DNA from: Lumbricus terrestris
Taxonomy: Eukaryota > Annelida > Clitellata > Crassiclitellata > Lumbricidae
DNA: 64,000 nucleotides
Direction of reading: 5' to 3'
NCBI GenBank assembly: GCA_949752735.1
Contig: OX457042.1
Location: 61,580,699 to 61,644,698 of the forward strand
How positions within the stretch are numbered: the stretch's first letter is position 1; each line of letters begins with the position of its first letter. The translations under genes were made by a program, and so were the position numbers. This document shows positions 13,901 to 22,899 of this stretch, one piece after another. A model generated the notes under the pieces. It was not told where the DNA came from. It saw nothing but the letters and a program-made list of their open reading frames with translations, and did not search any database.

Positions 13901-15986
13901 TATCTGCAATGGGAGCAGATTTTACTACTTCTCTCTGTATAGTAAACTGAGGCGTGCACTTCATTACTGACTTCACTTCCGTTTCGCGGTTGTCTTGTCC
14001 TTCCAGCTGATTAGGTGCATTCATTACTTGGATCTGATTTACTCTGAGATTTTCTGCACTTCGACTAAATCTATTTCTCAGATTTGTCATTCTTGGTGGT
14101 GCTTGACAATCCTTTATCAAATGTCGGTCTGACTGACAATTATGGCAACGTTTCCTCACAATACCTCTCTGTTCAGTGCTCTCCCGTCTGTAATTGTACG
14201 GAGTATATGCTGCATTGCTTTCTCTTTGGCGTCCCATCACTGGAATTCGACTATATATTTGTCTGTCACCCGTTGCTTCTCTTCTATCTTGACCAAACTG
14301 TCTTCCAGGAGCACTATCTTTCCTTACTTCATTACTTCTGGCTTGGCTTCCCGTTTCTTTGTTACTACTATTCCACCTGGTTTGCTTCGAACTATTACCC
14401 CATGCTTCATATTTCGGTTTGTCTTGAAACATTAGACCAATTCGATTGTTCACATGTATGTCTGCGAGATCTGCAACATTACTAGCTTCCAAGCATTCAG
14501 TACCCTCTTTTGCTAGTACAAACTGTAGTGGACCCGGTGGTAGACATTCTTTCAACTTATCCGCCACCAACAGATCAAATAACTTCTCATAGTCTTTGCC
14601 CACTCGCCTACTTCTGACATAATAGTTCAACAGATTCTTCAATCTTGCTGTAAACATAGTGTATGTCTCTTCTGCCGTTTTCTTCGCATCTACAAATCGT
14701 GATCGATATTCTCTCGCTGTCAATTTGAATTCTTTCAGTAAATGTTCTTTCACTATGTCGTAATTGTCTAGATCATCAAAAGACAATCGGTTTAACACCG
14801 TTCTCGCTCTTGGTGTCATTAATGGCAACAGCAATTTGACCCAAAACTGCTTTTCCACCGTAAAACTGTTGAATGCATTCTCAACTGTCTCAAAATATAA
14901 TGGCACCTCCATCATATCATATGGCATCTTAGGTAACACGTGTTTCATTGCATCACCTATCTTCTTAATCTTAGACACCATTGTCTCACTTTCTCGGATC
15001 CTATTTCGTTCTAACTCCTCACGGCTTCTTCTTTCGTCTTCATTTCGTTCCCTCAGTCTATTTTGATCTTCTTCCCTACGCAGTTCTTCTTGTTCTATCT
15101 TCTGCTGCAACAATTCTAACTGCTTTCTGCGTTCCTCCTTTTCTATAGCCATTTCTCGGAGCTGAGCTTCCTTAAGAGCGAGTTTCTTTTGTTCTAATTG
15201 TACTTGTTCTTCCCTTTCTCGTTCCGCCTTTTCCAAATTTTCTTTCTCCATATTCAATTCTTCCTGTCGAATCTCTTCGGCTCTTTGTAATTCTGCCAAA
15301 CGCATGGCTTCCTTGACTTCCTCGCGAGCCTTTTGCTCTTCAATCTGTTGTTTCCGTATTTCTTCATCAATTTTCCTTGCCCTCTCGTATTCTATCATCA
15401 ATTCCATTCTTCTTCGTTCAGCTTCGTCACGATCTCTTTTCAGTTGTTCTAACTGAAGCTGGAACTGCTGCTTCTGCATCTCTATCTCTTCTTGTCTCAT
15501 CCTTTCTGCTTGTTCTGCTCTTACTTTTTCCTCTTGTCTCCGTTCTTTCTCTTCTTGTTTCCTTTGTTCCTCTTTCTCTTTCTCCTCCTGTCTCCGTTTC
15601 TCTGCTTTCTCTTTCTCTTCTTGTTTCCGTTCTTTCTCTTCTTGTCTCCGTTGCTCTTCTTTCTCTTTCTCCTCTTGTCTACGTTTCTCTTCTTTCTCTT
15701 TCTCTTCTTTTTTCCGTTGCTCTTCTTTCTCTTTCTCCTCTTGTCTACGTTTCTCTTCTTTCTCTTTCTCTTCTTGTTTTCGTTCTTTCTCTTCTTGTCT
15801 CCGTTGCTCTTCTTTCTCTTTCTCCTCTTGTCTTCGTTGCTCCTCCCTCATCATCATAAATTGCATCAACGCCTCCATAGACATAGCCTGTGGTTTCTCC
15901 TCAGCCCCACCCACAGCGCCTTTCTCTTCAGCTTCCGTTTTTAGCCAAACCTCTGCTAAAGCTCTCATCAAATTTTCCCTTGACAT
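10944..15986 (-). CDS. Gag-protease-integrase-reverse transcriptase polyprotein of element 1
   Basis: A frame of about 1680 codons; the first in-frame ATG is at 15986, just downstream of a GTG that also fits the frame. Counting from that GTG: residues 1-340 are extremely charged coiled coil with EEKEKEEQRRQ-type repeats; a Gag-like region follows; a CCHC knuckle (CHNCQSDRHLIKDC) lies near 619; an aspartic protease motif LIDSGTE near 745; an acidic linker; the integrase HHCC zinc finger near 1011-1052; the integrase DDE core with MDVVGP, SDRGTNF and LVERW near 1079, 1140 and 1175; a GPY/F-like module near 1280-1330; then RT with CDYRYIN near 1496 and YVDD near 1593. It ends early, at the frameshift before RNase H. 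Integrase upstream of RT is the diagnostic feature of Gmr1-type elements. No envelope-like frame was seen. Confidence 0.92.
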   Translation of the reverse strand: MSRENLMRALAEVWLKTEAEEKGAVGGAEEKPQAMSMEALMQFMMMREEQRRQEEKEKEEQRRQEEKERKQEEKEKEEKRRQEEKEKEEQRKKEEKEKEEKRRQEEKEKEEQRRQEEKERKQEEKEKAEKRRQEEKEKEEQRKQEEKERRQEEKVRAEQAERMRQEEIEMQKQQFQLQLEQLKRDRDEAERRRMELMIEYERARKIDEEIRKQQIEEQKAREEVKEAMRLAELQRAEEIRQEELNMEKENLEKAEREREEQVQLEQKKLALKEAQLREMAIEKEERRKQLELLQQKIEQEELRREEDQNRLRERNEDERRSREELERNRIRESETMVSKIKKIGDAMKHVLPKMPYDMMEVPLYFETVENAFNSFTVEKQFWVKLLLPLMTPRARTVLNRLSFDDLDNYDIVKEHLLKEFKLTAREYRSRFVDAKKTAEETYTMFTARLKNLLNYYVRSRRVGKDYEKLFDLLVADKLKECLPPGPLQFVLAKEGTECLEASNVADLADIHVNNRIGLMFQDKPKYEAWGNSSKQTRWNSSNKETGSQARSNEVRKDSAPGRQFGQDRREATGDRQIYSRIPVMGRQRESNAAYTPYNYRRESTEQRGIVRKRCHNCQSDRHLIKDCQAPPRMTNLRNRFSRSAENLRVNQIQVMNAPNQLEGQDNRETEVKSVMKCTPQFTIQREVVKSAPIADNCRETESKDECQRMKKSLLQHVDVEIRGNDDSCHPVQVKALIDSGTEIPVINEELLKGATVEEIGRVHLQCVAGEPIPAKLVKIEVRMSGHNVHEGGDLKDKEVNIAPYLTLVCASIPAVLCKDNKEKFLLHPEIIAELKEVPPVSVLQGELQANVTTRAQSRRREVEEGEEEKLNESLLDDDTESDDEQSVQEEEEGVTSGNNEIEEEMVACERDDYDDSGSDGEVDTSMRDLFAENTSDERQLADTKKFEEQQRNDESLKSWWKIAEDKGSEFSVVNGLMYKKHQMLDQLVYQLVLPKERRIQVMELAHESVFGGHLGEEKTRERIKLSFVWPRMRRDVVKFCKSCEKCQLKARSLVMDRVPITPIPREDVPFRRMTMDVVGPIEPTSAAGHKYCLCIVDSCTRWPTIFLMKSLTAKTVCEALMKLFMDVGVPSVITSDRGTNFTASLTREFLKLMGCCPRFDSPGHPEAAGLVERWNQTFKKMVHHVIVENSRQWHKIIPFTVWALREVPNATTGVAPYLLVYGKLPRGPLTILKESWTKEINLPPNIGVQPAKYLKNLRADMEKALTFAESCAEEKQKQYASQYNKRAKDKEFEPGENVIVLYPTSTNKLISRWHGPCTVLQRRSKYSYLVDMNENGRRIIHANKMRKFITRTLSCGLIVEEDDEFGSVVEIPLKEYYSETKQKSLQLDYEQIGHLTSEQQKQLLDVLNRYADRFSDKPGLCTLVEHEVVLKPDFREKEFMAYRIPLIYRAEVERQIQEMLKENIIQPSSSRMASPLVIVKKKDGSLRLACDYRYINSFTENCRYPMPIVNDVLSKVGKSKFISVMDCRSAYWTCPVKKSDQWKTAFVTHNGLYEFTRVPFGMINSGRTFVKAINMILQPIHDFTEPYVDDIAVHSNDWDIHLRHLELFLKQIRLHNVTLNLKKCVFGKSEVKFIGHLIGSGKKMMNPDRIDSLINLKKPETRKEVKQVLGFFGFYRQFFL
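15500..15850 (-). repeat. internal repeats encoding the charged Gag coiled coil
   Basis: Degenerate tandem copies of short CTTTCTCTTC and TTGTCTCCG-type units (plus strand) encode alternating QEEKE, RRQEEK and EEQR blocks at the N-terminus of the element 1 polyprotein. The units stay in frame, so expansion or contraction lengthens or shortens the coiled coil without breaking the protein. Confidence 0.85.
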
Positions 15987-16267
15987 CTCTTCGACTTCTT
16001 CCACGTCTAGACCAGCTTCGATTAATAATTATATTATTCGATCAGAAGACATCTTTTTTATACTAGCTTGTTTTTGTTCTGTAAGTTTCTCCATCTTACT
16101 TCTTTACTTCAAAAGATTTCCGTGAAGAAATCGAGGGAGTGGCTATGATTGCTGTGATTGGTTGACTTTAATTCTTATTGCTTGTTTATTCAAGGAGCGA
16201 GTTTTGTATACCTCTCTCTGGCGTTGCGTTGTCGTAATGTCGTTCGTATGCCCGTTGTATCTTCTCA

Positions 16268-16312
16268 CCAGTCTCTTCGGGGGCGTGGGTTCGAATCCCA
16301 CCGCTGCCACCA
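16268..16312 (-). other. extended primer-binding site matching the 3' half of tRNA-Leu, with CCA
   Basis: The plus strand here reads as the 3' part of a tRNA: variable arm (CAGTCTCTTCGGGGGC), T stem-loop (GTGGG TTCGAAT CCCAC), acceptor strand CGCTGCC, discriminator A, then CCA. It matches tRNA-Leu (AAG type) as I remember it, over all 45 positions. It lies 2 bp from the 5' LTR of element 1, exactly where a minus-strand element should have its primer site (TGGTGGCAGCG on the coding strand). Ordinary sites are about 18 nt long. The CCA is not encoded in animal tRNA genes, so the sequence appears copied from a mature tRNA. Confidence 0.88.
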
Positions 16313-16314
16313 AA

Positions 16315-16848
16315 TGTGATCTTCCACAATCACCCACGATTTTCCAGTCTCTTCTTCGTTCTGCAGCGCAGCCTAGGCCTAACCTATTCACTGTACTGCG
16401 GTAGCTATGGCTAGGTTATAAGTGTCTAAAGTTCTTAAACTTGTTCACTTATAACAAAGATCAGTTTCTTGTATTTTCTTCTTCGATTTCCAACATTCGC
16501 AAACAACACAACAATGCATCAACGACGACAAACAATTCAATTGCACGACAGAAACGCCATCTTATTATATTACTTCTCTAACGTCTACTACACACGACTA
16601 GCACTCCTTCTACAACTTATCTCACTCTCAGCGTACACTCTCTCTTCGGTCGCCTTGTTTTTCTCTCTGCCTCTCTCTGTCCTTCTCGCTGTCTGTTTGT
16701 CTGTCTCTCTCTCTCTCTCCGGCGACGACGCGCCGCGGCACTTTCCCGCCACTCAGTCAGCTGGCCTGTCTGTCTGTACACTCAACAATTAGCTGACCTT
16801 GAGCTGGCCTATCCGTACGCTCAACAATTAGCTGATCACTATACGTTA
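16315..16848 (-). repeat. 5' LTR of element 1 (missing its outer 17 bp)
   Basis: It starts TGTGATC like the left LTR but diverges after CTATACGTTA at 16848, where the left LTR continues for 17 bp to its CACA end. The missing piece is the beginning of U3 in element orientation. The sequence beyond is the last exon of the lectin gene. Confidence 0.88.
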
Positions 16849-19800
16849 CTCCTTGTGTTCGCAGAATGGACACATCTTTATGTTGCAGTCATCGTCGTTC
16901 CACTTGGAGTTCTCTCCGACTCCAACATTGACGCAGATATTTCCAGCTTCCTCGCAGGTTGGTTCACCATCTGCCCAGTTGGTGAACTCGAACGGTACTT
17001 CAAAGACATTTGTGATTTTCCAAATGAACGACGTCTTAGTGCATGTGTCCTTGGTCGGTTGCTGACCGCTTGTCCAAAACCTGATTCCAGACGCAGCTTG
17101 ACCGGTCGGCTGGCAAACAGCGGCCCCTGCACTGTCTTCTAAAACACGTATTTTCCGTAATTGGAGTTGGTGAAAGCCTTAATCATCCTACCATTGGTTT
17201 TAAGAAATCATTTATTACATTGTTTATGTGGTATTTGTATGAGCACTTGTTATAACAAGATTTGTACTCATAGGCGTTCCCGACTACTGTAACAGCGCGG
17301 ATACTGAATCGGGGGTCTGACGCCGACGCGCATGAGCAATTGCGAGTGAAGGACTAAGCTTAGCTCAGGGTCCGCACATGGCGATTTGAGGTGGATTCGA
17401 GACCGCAACCTTCCAGCTTCAAGGCACAGAACGCGTAAGGTAGGTCTATTCATCCAATTACCCCCATTTAGGTTCCGATTATTAAAGATACCAATGGATA
17501 AAAGATTCGCATTAGCCAACACAAGATCAAGAGTTTTACTTTGAGGCAAAACAATGGCAACATTACATGAAGTCAACACTGTAAACCAATTGGCTTTGAA
17601 GCTCTCTGCATCCCACGGATTTATTAACTCAACGAAAAGTGTGCTTTGCAAAATTAATCTCGTCTGGCAATATTCGAACATATTAAGCAGACTGCATGGA
17701 TATAATTCTCATAGCCTACAATGGATTCGATATGCATTCATTTATTTTTGACGAGTGTTAACTATAATAATTGTAGGGGCGGGCCGCGAGTGGGAGCTGG
17801 GTTTACAAGGTTGGGGCGAAAAACCTACATTTCACGGACAACGTCAGGCACCCCAGGCTAGGGCCGGGTTATGGCCGATGGAAGAAGGCGGGGTGAGAAA
17901 GGCGGAGTGGGAGCGGGGTCAGCGTGGCTGGGGACTAAAAACCGAAATTTCCCGGGCAACGCCGGGTAATTCAGCTAGTAGGCCTATTGTATATTAGGCA
18001 ATGCAGCTCGCGTTAATACATACTTGAAATTTCCGTATCAATGAATTCCTTCACTGCGCTGCTTTCTTCAGGCGTTGAAATGGCAGCCAAACCGCGACTC
18101 TCCTTGCGACATCTTTCAGTAGCCGAGTACCAGTCGTGACTTTCGAATATGACCTTGTAACAGCTCTCACCCGCTGGCAGGTAAGTGAAACCAGGAGGGC
18201 AGACAAGCTCAGCTGAAACGGTACACGCTGAACTGCTTAGCGAAGAACAATCTTAAATTCATAAAGAACATCTAGGATATTTTGGAATCCTGTAGTAAGA
18301 TAGCCTACAATTGCTTGATTTTTAGACAATGAGACTCATTCTAAATATATATTAATATTCAACCAGGGTTGTTTTAAAGGAATTTTTTGAACTGCAAAAC
18401 TCCTTCTTTTCCTTCCCATCCTCTGTGGTAAATTACTTCCAATCGGTGGACAATGACCATTTTTACCTAGTTTTAACTGTAAAGAAGTGCTTCTACAACT
18501 GCACAAATTCATTTAGAACTGCACATTTTGTGTACAACTGCACGTTAAAAAAGTATTCAACCACCTTAAGTTAGTCTCATCGAGGAGAAAATGAGGAAAT
18601 GTTCAACAAATTAATTTGAGTGCACTCGATGGTCGAAGGTTTTAAATTACGTTTTTATTACAGTTAGCCCACCCCAAGCATGGAAAAGAACAGTGGGAAT
18701 TCATTCTAACGTTATACTAAAATCTGCGATGAAGGATTATCGGACATTGTGAGAGCGAGCATAGAATCACGACAGTGTCTGAAAGATCTAAACAATAATA
18801 TTATTAGTGTGTCTGCATTTCAACTCATTGCACGTACGCTGAATTGACGTCCACAGAGGAAATGCATCAAAAAAGAAAAATGTACATGGCCGTAATTTTT
18901 AGCATACGCTGTGGATAATTTGACGTGTGGGCGCTTATGCAATATGCAGCCCAAAGTCGCTACTGAATAGGAATCAATATGTACAAAACAACTTCGATCT
19001 AAAGCCTTAGCTATCAACTTTGAAATAAAATAAAAAAATGTCGAAATGAGTGTGAGTGAATGTGTTGAAGTTTTCTAAACATAAATGATATGAAATACTA
19101 TTGACTGGGAGCATAGAGAAAAAATAATTTATTAGACATGCCAGTTTGGTAGCCTAATTAAACTAAATTAGTTGGACATTTTTAGCAGACTTGTGGAACG
19201 GTTTTAATCGTCGACATATTAATGAATAGCACACGCTAGAATTTAACAGCGCTGTTTAGTGCACGCGGTTGTGATATTAGGACCAAAGTCAGATTATTTA
19301 GAAAATTTTATATAGCGCTTCTTCAAGGCAGGCTTCTCAGAAGCGCTCCTGGTCCAACCACGGTTAAATAAGACAGTTTTTAGGTTATTAAAGAGCAGAG
19401 TGGAGTGACCCCTGGGGATTAAGCGCAGTGTAACAGGGAGACCATTCCGGGTTGTAGGACCAGCAACAGAGAATGAACGGCGCTGTCGGATAGCAGTCCG
19501 TGAGCGGGGAACCAGAGGCTCAGCTTGGTTCGCCGATCGAAGGGTGGATTGACGCTGAACACTCAAGGTGGCAAGGCTTCAATCGAAATACATACAGCTA
19601 GACGTAAATCAGCATTTATTACTTATTTAATACGGAACGTGTTGTCTGCAGTTTCCGACTTCAAAACGTGTTCATCCAGCCTAGAAAGTGAACCTATCGG
19701 CGTGTAGGAACCAATGAAAGAAATTTATCAGATAGTTTATTTGCAATCATGTCCTTAAACATAGATAGATCTTCGAAAATGTAAGATTAAAAATATAAAA

Positions 19801-19859
19801 GACTTGGAAGTCTTACCATGAGCACTGACGAGAAACACGAGCAGCAAGTAAGTCTTCAT
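16846..19859 (-). CDS. secreted C-type lectin, three coding exons
   Basis: Exons by splice phase: 19859-19817, 18212-18024 and 17138-16846, giving 525 nt (174 residues plus TAA). Donors are GGTAAGA and GTATGT; acceptors are TTTCAG and TTTTAG. Residues 1-15 (MKTYLLLVFLVSAHA) are a signal peptide with an AHA cleavage site. The rest is one C-type lectin domain, opening CPPGFTYL and running through an FWTSG segment, NWADGEPTCEE and KWNDDDC to the final PFCEHKE. Known family role: secreted carbohydrate binding, often in immunity. The usual EPN sugar-specificity triplet reads EPT here (136-138); WND (157-159) is intact, so sugar binding may differ. An AG directly before the ATG suggests a 5'-UTR intron. 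The stop codon lies in sequence shared with the retroelement LTR, so the original 3' end and UTR are lost or displaced. Confidence 0.9.
17235..17445 (-). mobile_element. tRNA-derived SINE, family 1, diverged copy in a lectin intron
   Basis: On the minus strand it has a B-box-like GTCTCGAATCCAC, then CACTCGCAATTGC, GTAGTCGGGA and GAGTA, ending in an ACAAGTG/CATACAAATA tail. The same blocks in the same order occur in the better copy at 34026-34233. The 5' A-box part is degenerate. It lies inside lectin intron 2 (17139-18023). Confidence 0.7.
17767..17979 (+). mobile_element. Helitron-like 3' end with an internal duplication, in a lectin intron
   Basis: It ends with the hairpin-forming AAATTTCCCGGGCAACGCCGGG followed after 9 bases by CTAGT. 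A near-identical end (CCCGTGCAACGCCGGG...CTAGT) occurs at 47245-47279, and a diverged inverse copy at 33120-33165. A hairpin a few bases before CTAG is the classical 3' terminus of Helitrons. An earlier diverged copy of the same block sits about 125 bp upstream (17820-17865). Confidence 0.6.
18364..18553. mobile_element. hAT-like MITE family A, copy 1
   Basis: A 190-bp member of a family defined by copies 2 and 3 below. It starts CAGGGTTGTTTTAAAGG, contains repeated GAACTGCAC motifs, and ends in a TTAAAAAAG terminus that lacks the last CCCTG. It is flanked by the perfect 8-bp target duplication TATTCAAC (18356-18363 and 18554-18561), as made by hAT transposases. No coding capacity. It lies upstream of lectin exon 2, in intron 1. 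Confidence 0.8.
18562..19289. other. lectin intron 1 sequence without recognised content
   Basis: AT-rich single-copy-looking DNA between the MITE and the LINE fragment, within lectin intron 1. Only short chance reading frames are visible and no repeat or RNA was recognised. Confidence 0.5.
19290..19566 (-). mobile_element. 3' fragment of a CR1/L2-like LINE
   Basis: The minus-strand frame ends with a reverse-transcriptase C-terminal signature (FSVAGPTTRNGLPVTL, then FNNLKTVLFNRGW), which in CR1/L2-type LINEs follows the RT. The tail resembles the GCGCTATATAAA 3' end seen in many L2-like elements. A related fragment lies at 63668-63907 on the same strand. It is a dead-on-arrival 5'-truncated copy in lectin intron 1. 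Confidence 0.7.
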
Positions 19860-19866
19860 CTGAAAC

Positions 19867-22305
19867 ATTAAGACAATGACTAGTTATTGTCATGCGACTT
19901 TGAAGTTTCCACATGTGCAGAACAAGTTGGGAATGGCTAAATAAAGTGGAAAAGTCGTTGATATGAAACAACTAATCTCGCGATTTCAATTTGATAACAC
20001 TGCTTGCATACGACTCAAGCAAACTTCCGTAGTTAATCAATGGATATAAATGTTATTATTAATTTTATAGCCTACTACGTAGAATTTGAATTAGAATAGC
20101 GACTTAGATTATATTATCATAGGTTCAGTTTTAGTCGTATTCATGGTGCGTGACATAATACTCGTTTATATTATAGCCTGTCTGGCAATTTTCAACGCAA
20201 GCATTTAAACGAGTGGACCAGGTGTAAGCCTAGGCCTACTCGTGTTTGCAGACCTACTAGCGTCCAGCACCACTTTAACCGGAGTTTCGCCAACTCTGAC
20301 ACGAGATACAAAATCTATAGTCCGACGGCCCTCGCGGCTACCTCCTCCTGCAATATCGCCCTTCCAGATTGAGGCAACAGATTTTTACAGCAATGTGCTA
20401 GACGGTCTAGGAGAGTATGGGTAACATACACCACAGGATTCTGAGAATTTGCGGTTAGGATTGCCAGGCCTTGCTGATATTACCGGACGTTGGCAAGCGC
20501 GTTACGGGTGGTGCCCCCAAGACCGGAGCAGAGGCATTCGGAAAGCCTCTTATCAAAGCCCACAGAGGCCAGAATTAATCCGAAGTTAACGAAAGACAAT
20601 TAAACAGCAGTAAGCTTATGCCTAAAATTTGAAAACCTAGTGTTGAAAAGTTAGAACAACTGTCGCTCCGAATTTTGGAATTCGCGAGTTCAGAAGTGTT
20701 CAACTTTAGATCGTCAAAATGAAGCAGCACCCCCTTTAAATTCCCCTCTGGCGCCGCCACTGAGCGGCACCCTGCTAACTTTGGAAAATGTATTTCGAGT
20801 CTGACTCATCAGCTTTGATCCAATATTTGTTGTTGATGACGAGGTTTCTAAACTCTGTCGATAATAATATTATTTATGCATTTTCATTTATGTTAAGCAC
20901 GATGTCCAGGCGACCATGTGTCCTCCGAGAATACTGTGTTGTACGTTCTCAGATCTTGCAGAAAGACGCAGGGTGGTTAGAAATATGGATTTAAATAAAA
21001 AAATAGGCCTATATAGAAATTAAATTTATTTATTTTGATCTTCTAATATTTTTAGTTATTTTAATTTTAAATCTATTCGTCAAATTTTGATAAACTTCAA
21101 ATATATTCTTTAAATTGTCAGACTGAAATCTAAACAGAACTTGAGTTAACCTTAACAAATTTCAGTTTGTTATCGACGCCGACAACTACAGTTCTGAAAT
21201 CAGTGTATGTATCATAACAGTATTATTCGTCAGCCCAAAATGCATCATGCATAAGGTATGTCACAGCCATAGGCGCAACCGCTCTATGGGACCCACGGGA
21301 CGCGTCCCCCCAACTTTTGAGAGGCTTGGGATGATCCCCCCAACTTTCGACGAACGGTCCCCCCAACTTTCGACGAGAGACCTGGGACGGTCCCTCCCAA
21401 TTTTTGCCACCGGGCCCTTAAGTTTTGATGCTCACAGAGCCTATCAGTGTTGGACCACTTTAGTAGCAATAGTGGACCACTTTACTGGTTTCCGAAGAAA
21501 ATATAGATTGTCGTGCCTTCCTAAGCAACATCAAGTTATGGACCACTTTAATACCTATTTTGTCCCACTTTAGTAGCTCCTGGAATCAGACACAGTCTAA
21601 ACTGTCTGTGTATGCAATTAGTTTGGTCTGTTTTAATATATCGACTCCTCGACTGCACGTCATTCCCTTAAGTGTCCCACTTAGCCTACCCATCACTCAC
21701 CCTACGTCTCTGCATGGGGCGTTTAATACTCTGTAGCTCTCATGAAACAGCGTGTCTATCTTAGTCTCTTATGAAGATTCATCACGACTTCTTACCCTGT
21801 CGAACTACTGCTTCAGTCTTTTCTCACTTCTTCGACCTCAAAGCAGTTGAGATGCAACCAGAAGAACGCTTGACGTTGAACATGCCGGGCAAGCGCTTCA
21901 CGCCGATATATTTATTCCGTAAAGATTCATTAATAATTATTTATTGCTCTATGTATAACTGGCATAACGTGACAATAAAACTTCTAATTTTGTCATTCTG
22001 AGGCTGTAATCTGTCAAAGTGATTGCTTATTTATTGGCGTCTTTAATGTTTCTGTTTCGCGAACAAACGTCAAGTAATCGAAATACAGGTTGTCACATTA
22101 CACCCGTTTTGTTTTATCCCCAATTTTCGATAGGCCTACTTCACTTCGTCTTATTTTTACAGACCATAACTTTTCTATTCTTGATTTATATGAAGCTTAC
22201 GACGACTTACCTGAGGCAAACACTTACTTTACTCTGCAATTACTCCACCATAGTTTGCTTTATCTCTACCTCACTCTAGCTTCCCTTACATAGATTTTAC
22301 CCTGC
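19867..22305. other. intergenic DNA upstream of the lectin gene
   Basis: No gene seen. Items noted: a possible hAT end near 20745-20763 (CAGTGGCGGCGCC on the minus strand) without a partner, and a degenerate short tandem motif TCCCCCCAACTTT repeated about three times at 21307-21372. The rest is AT-rich DNA with chance reading frames only. The lectin promoter should lie at its left end, but I see no clear TATA box. Confidence 0.5.
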
Positions 22306-22314
22306 AATCGAGAT

Positions 22315-22572
22315 TGGGGTTTATGGTAAATGGTAAGCACTCTGGCTTGAAGAGCGCACGGACGCAGGATCGCTTCTCGCTACCCTTCCAAAGGTCCACT
22401 CAACCTTCCAATCGGCAGATAGCATTGGTAAAAATGAGTAGCAGGATGTGATGGGCGACTTGCATGGCTGCTGACAGATAGATTCAACTCCTGTAATGAC
22501 TTCTGATCATCCGGCATCCTATGATTTGCAATCATTTTGCGTTGTGCCAGTTTGAAATTAAACGAAGATTTT
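22315..22572 (+). mobile_element. SINE-like repeat, family 3, ending in a large ATC microsatellite
   Basis: A tRNA-like start (TGGTAAGCACTCTGG, then GGATCGCTTCTCG) is followed by a body ending ATTTGCGTTGTGCC-like and TTTTATCATCATC. A diverged copy of the last about 110 bp is at 60715-60858, also ending in TATCATCATG. The shared 3' part joined to an ATC repeat suggests a retroposon whose tail seeded the microsatellite. The exact LINE partner is unknown. Confidence 0.55.
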
Positions 22573-22609
<37 letters not shown>

Positions 22610-22663
22610 CCATCATCATCATCATCGTCGTCGTCATCGTCGTCGTCATCGCCGTCGTCGTCG

Positions 22664-22716
<53 letters not shown>

Positions 22717-22890
22717 GTCATCATCATCATCATTATCATCGTCGTCGTCGTCGTCGTCATCATCATCGTCATCATCATCGTCGTCGTCGTCATCATCATC
22801 ATCATCATCATCGTCATAATTATTATTATTATTGTGATTATTATTATTATGATTATTATTATTATCATTAGCCTATTATTATTATTATAA
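22573..22890 (+). repeat. ATC/GTC trinucleotide microsatellite, about 300 bp
   Basis: A run of ATC triplets interspersed with GTC and later ATT triplets, ending in TTATTATTATT. The long His, Ile, Val or Met reading frames across it are products of the repeat and not genes. Confidence 0.97.
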
Positions 22891-22899
22891 TTTTTATTA

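Larger units (their letters stand above)
9763..16848 (-). mobile_element. Gmr1-like Ty3/gypsy LTR retrotransposon, element 1 (integrase before RT)
   Basis: The element is flanked by LTRs at 9763-10310 and 16315-16848. Read on the minus strand it has 5' LTR, a tRNA-Leu-like primer site, one long gag-pol frame and a purine tract next to the 3' LTR. The pol order is protease, integrase, reverse transcriptase, RNase H, which differs from ordinary Ty3/gypsy elements (RT-RH-IN) and matches the Gmr1 group. The two LTRs differ at roughly eight sites plus short indels over about 530 bp, so the copy is fairly young. The right LTR lacks the outer 17 bp, and there is no matching target duplication: the left flank is satellite and the right flank is a lectin exon. 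Confidence 0.92.

Noticed and set aside
11184..15944. Plus-strand frames over the element 1 polyprotein
   Set aside because: They are antisense shadows of the gag-pol frame; the Leu/Ser-rich ones mirror the Glu/Lys-rich coiled coil.
16268..16312. A tRNA-Leu gene
   Set aside because: Only the 3' half is present, it carries an encoded CCA and lies at the primer site of a retrotransposon. It is not a gene.
16878..17142. Other frames over lectin exon 3
   Set aside because: Only the frame giving the C-type lectin motifs (NWADGEP, WND, regular cysteines) joins in phase with the upstream exons.
22521..22890. His-, Ile-, Met- and Val-rich frames
   Set aside because: They are translations of the ATC/GTC microsatellite in different frames.
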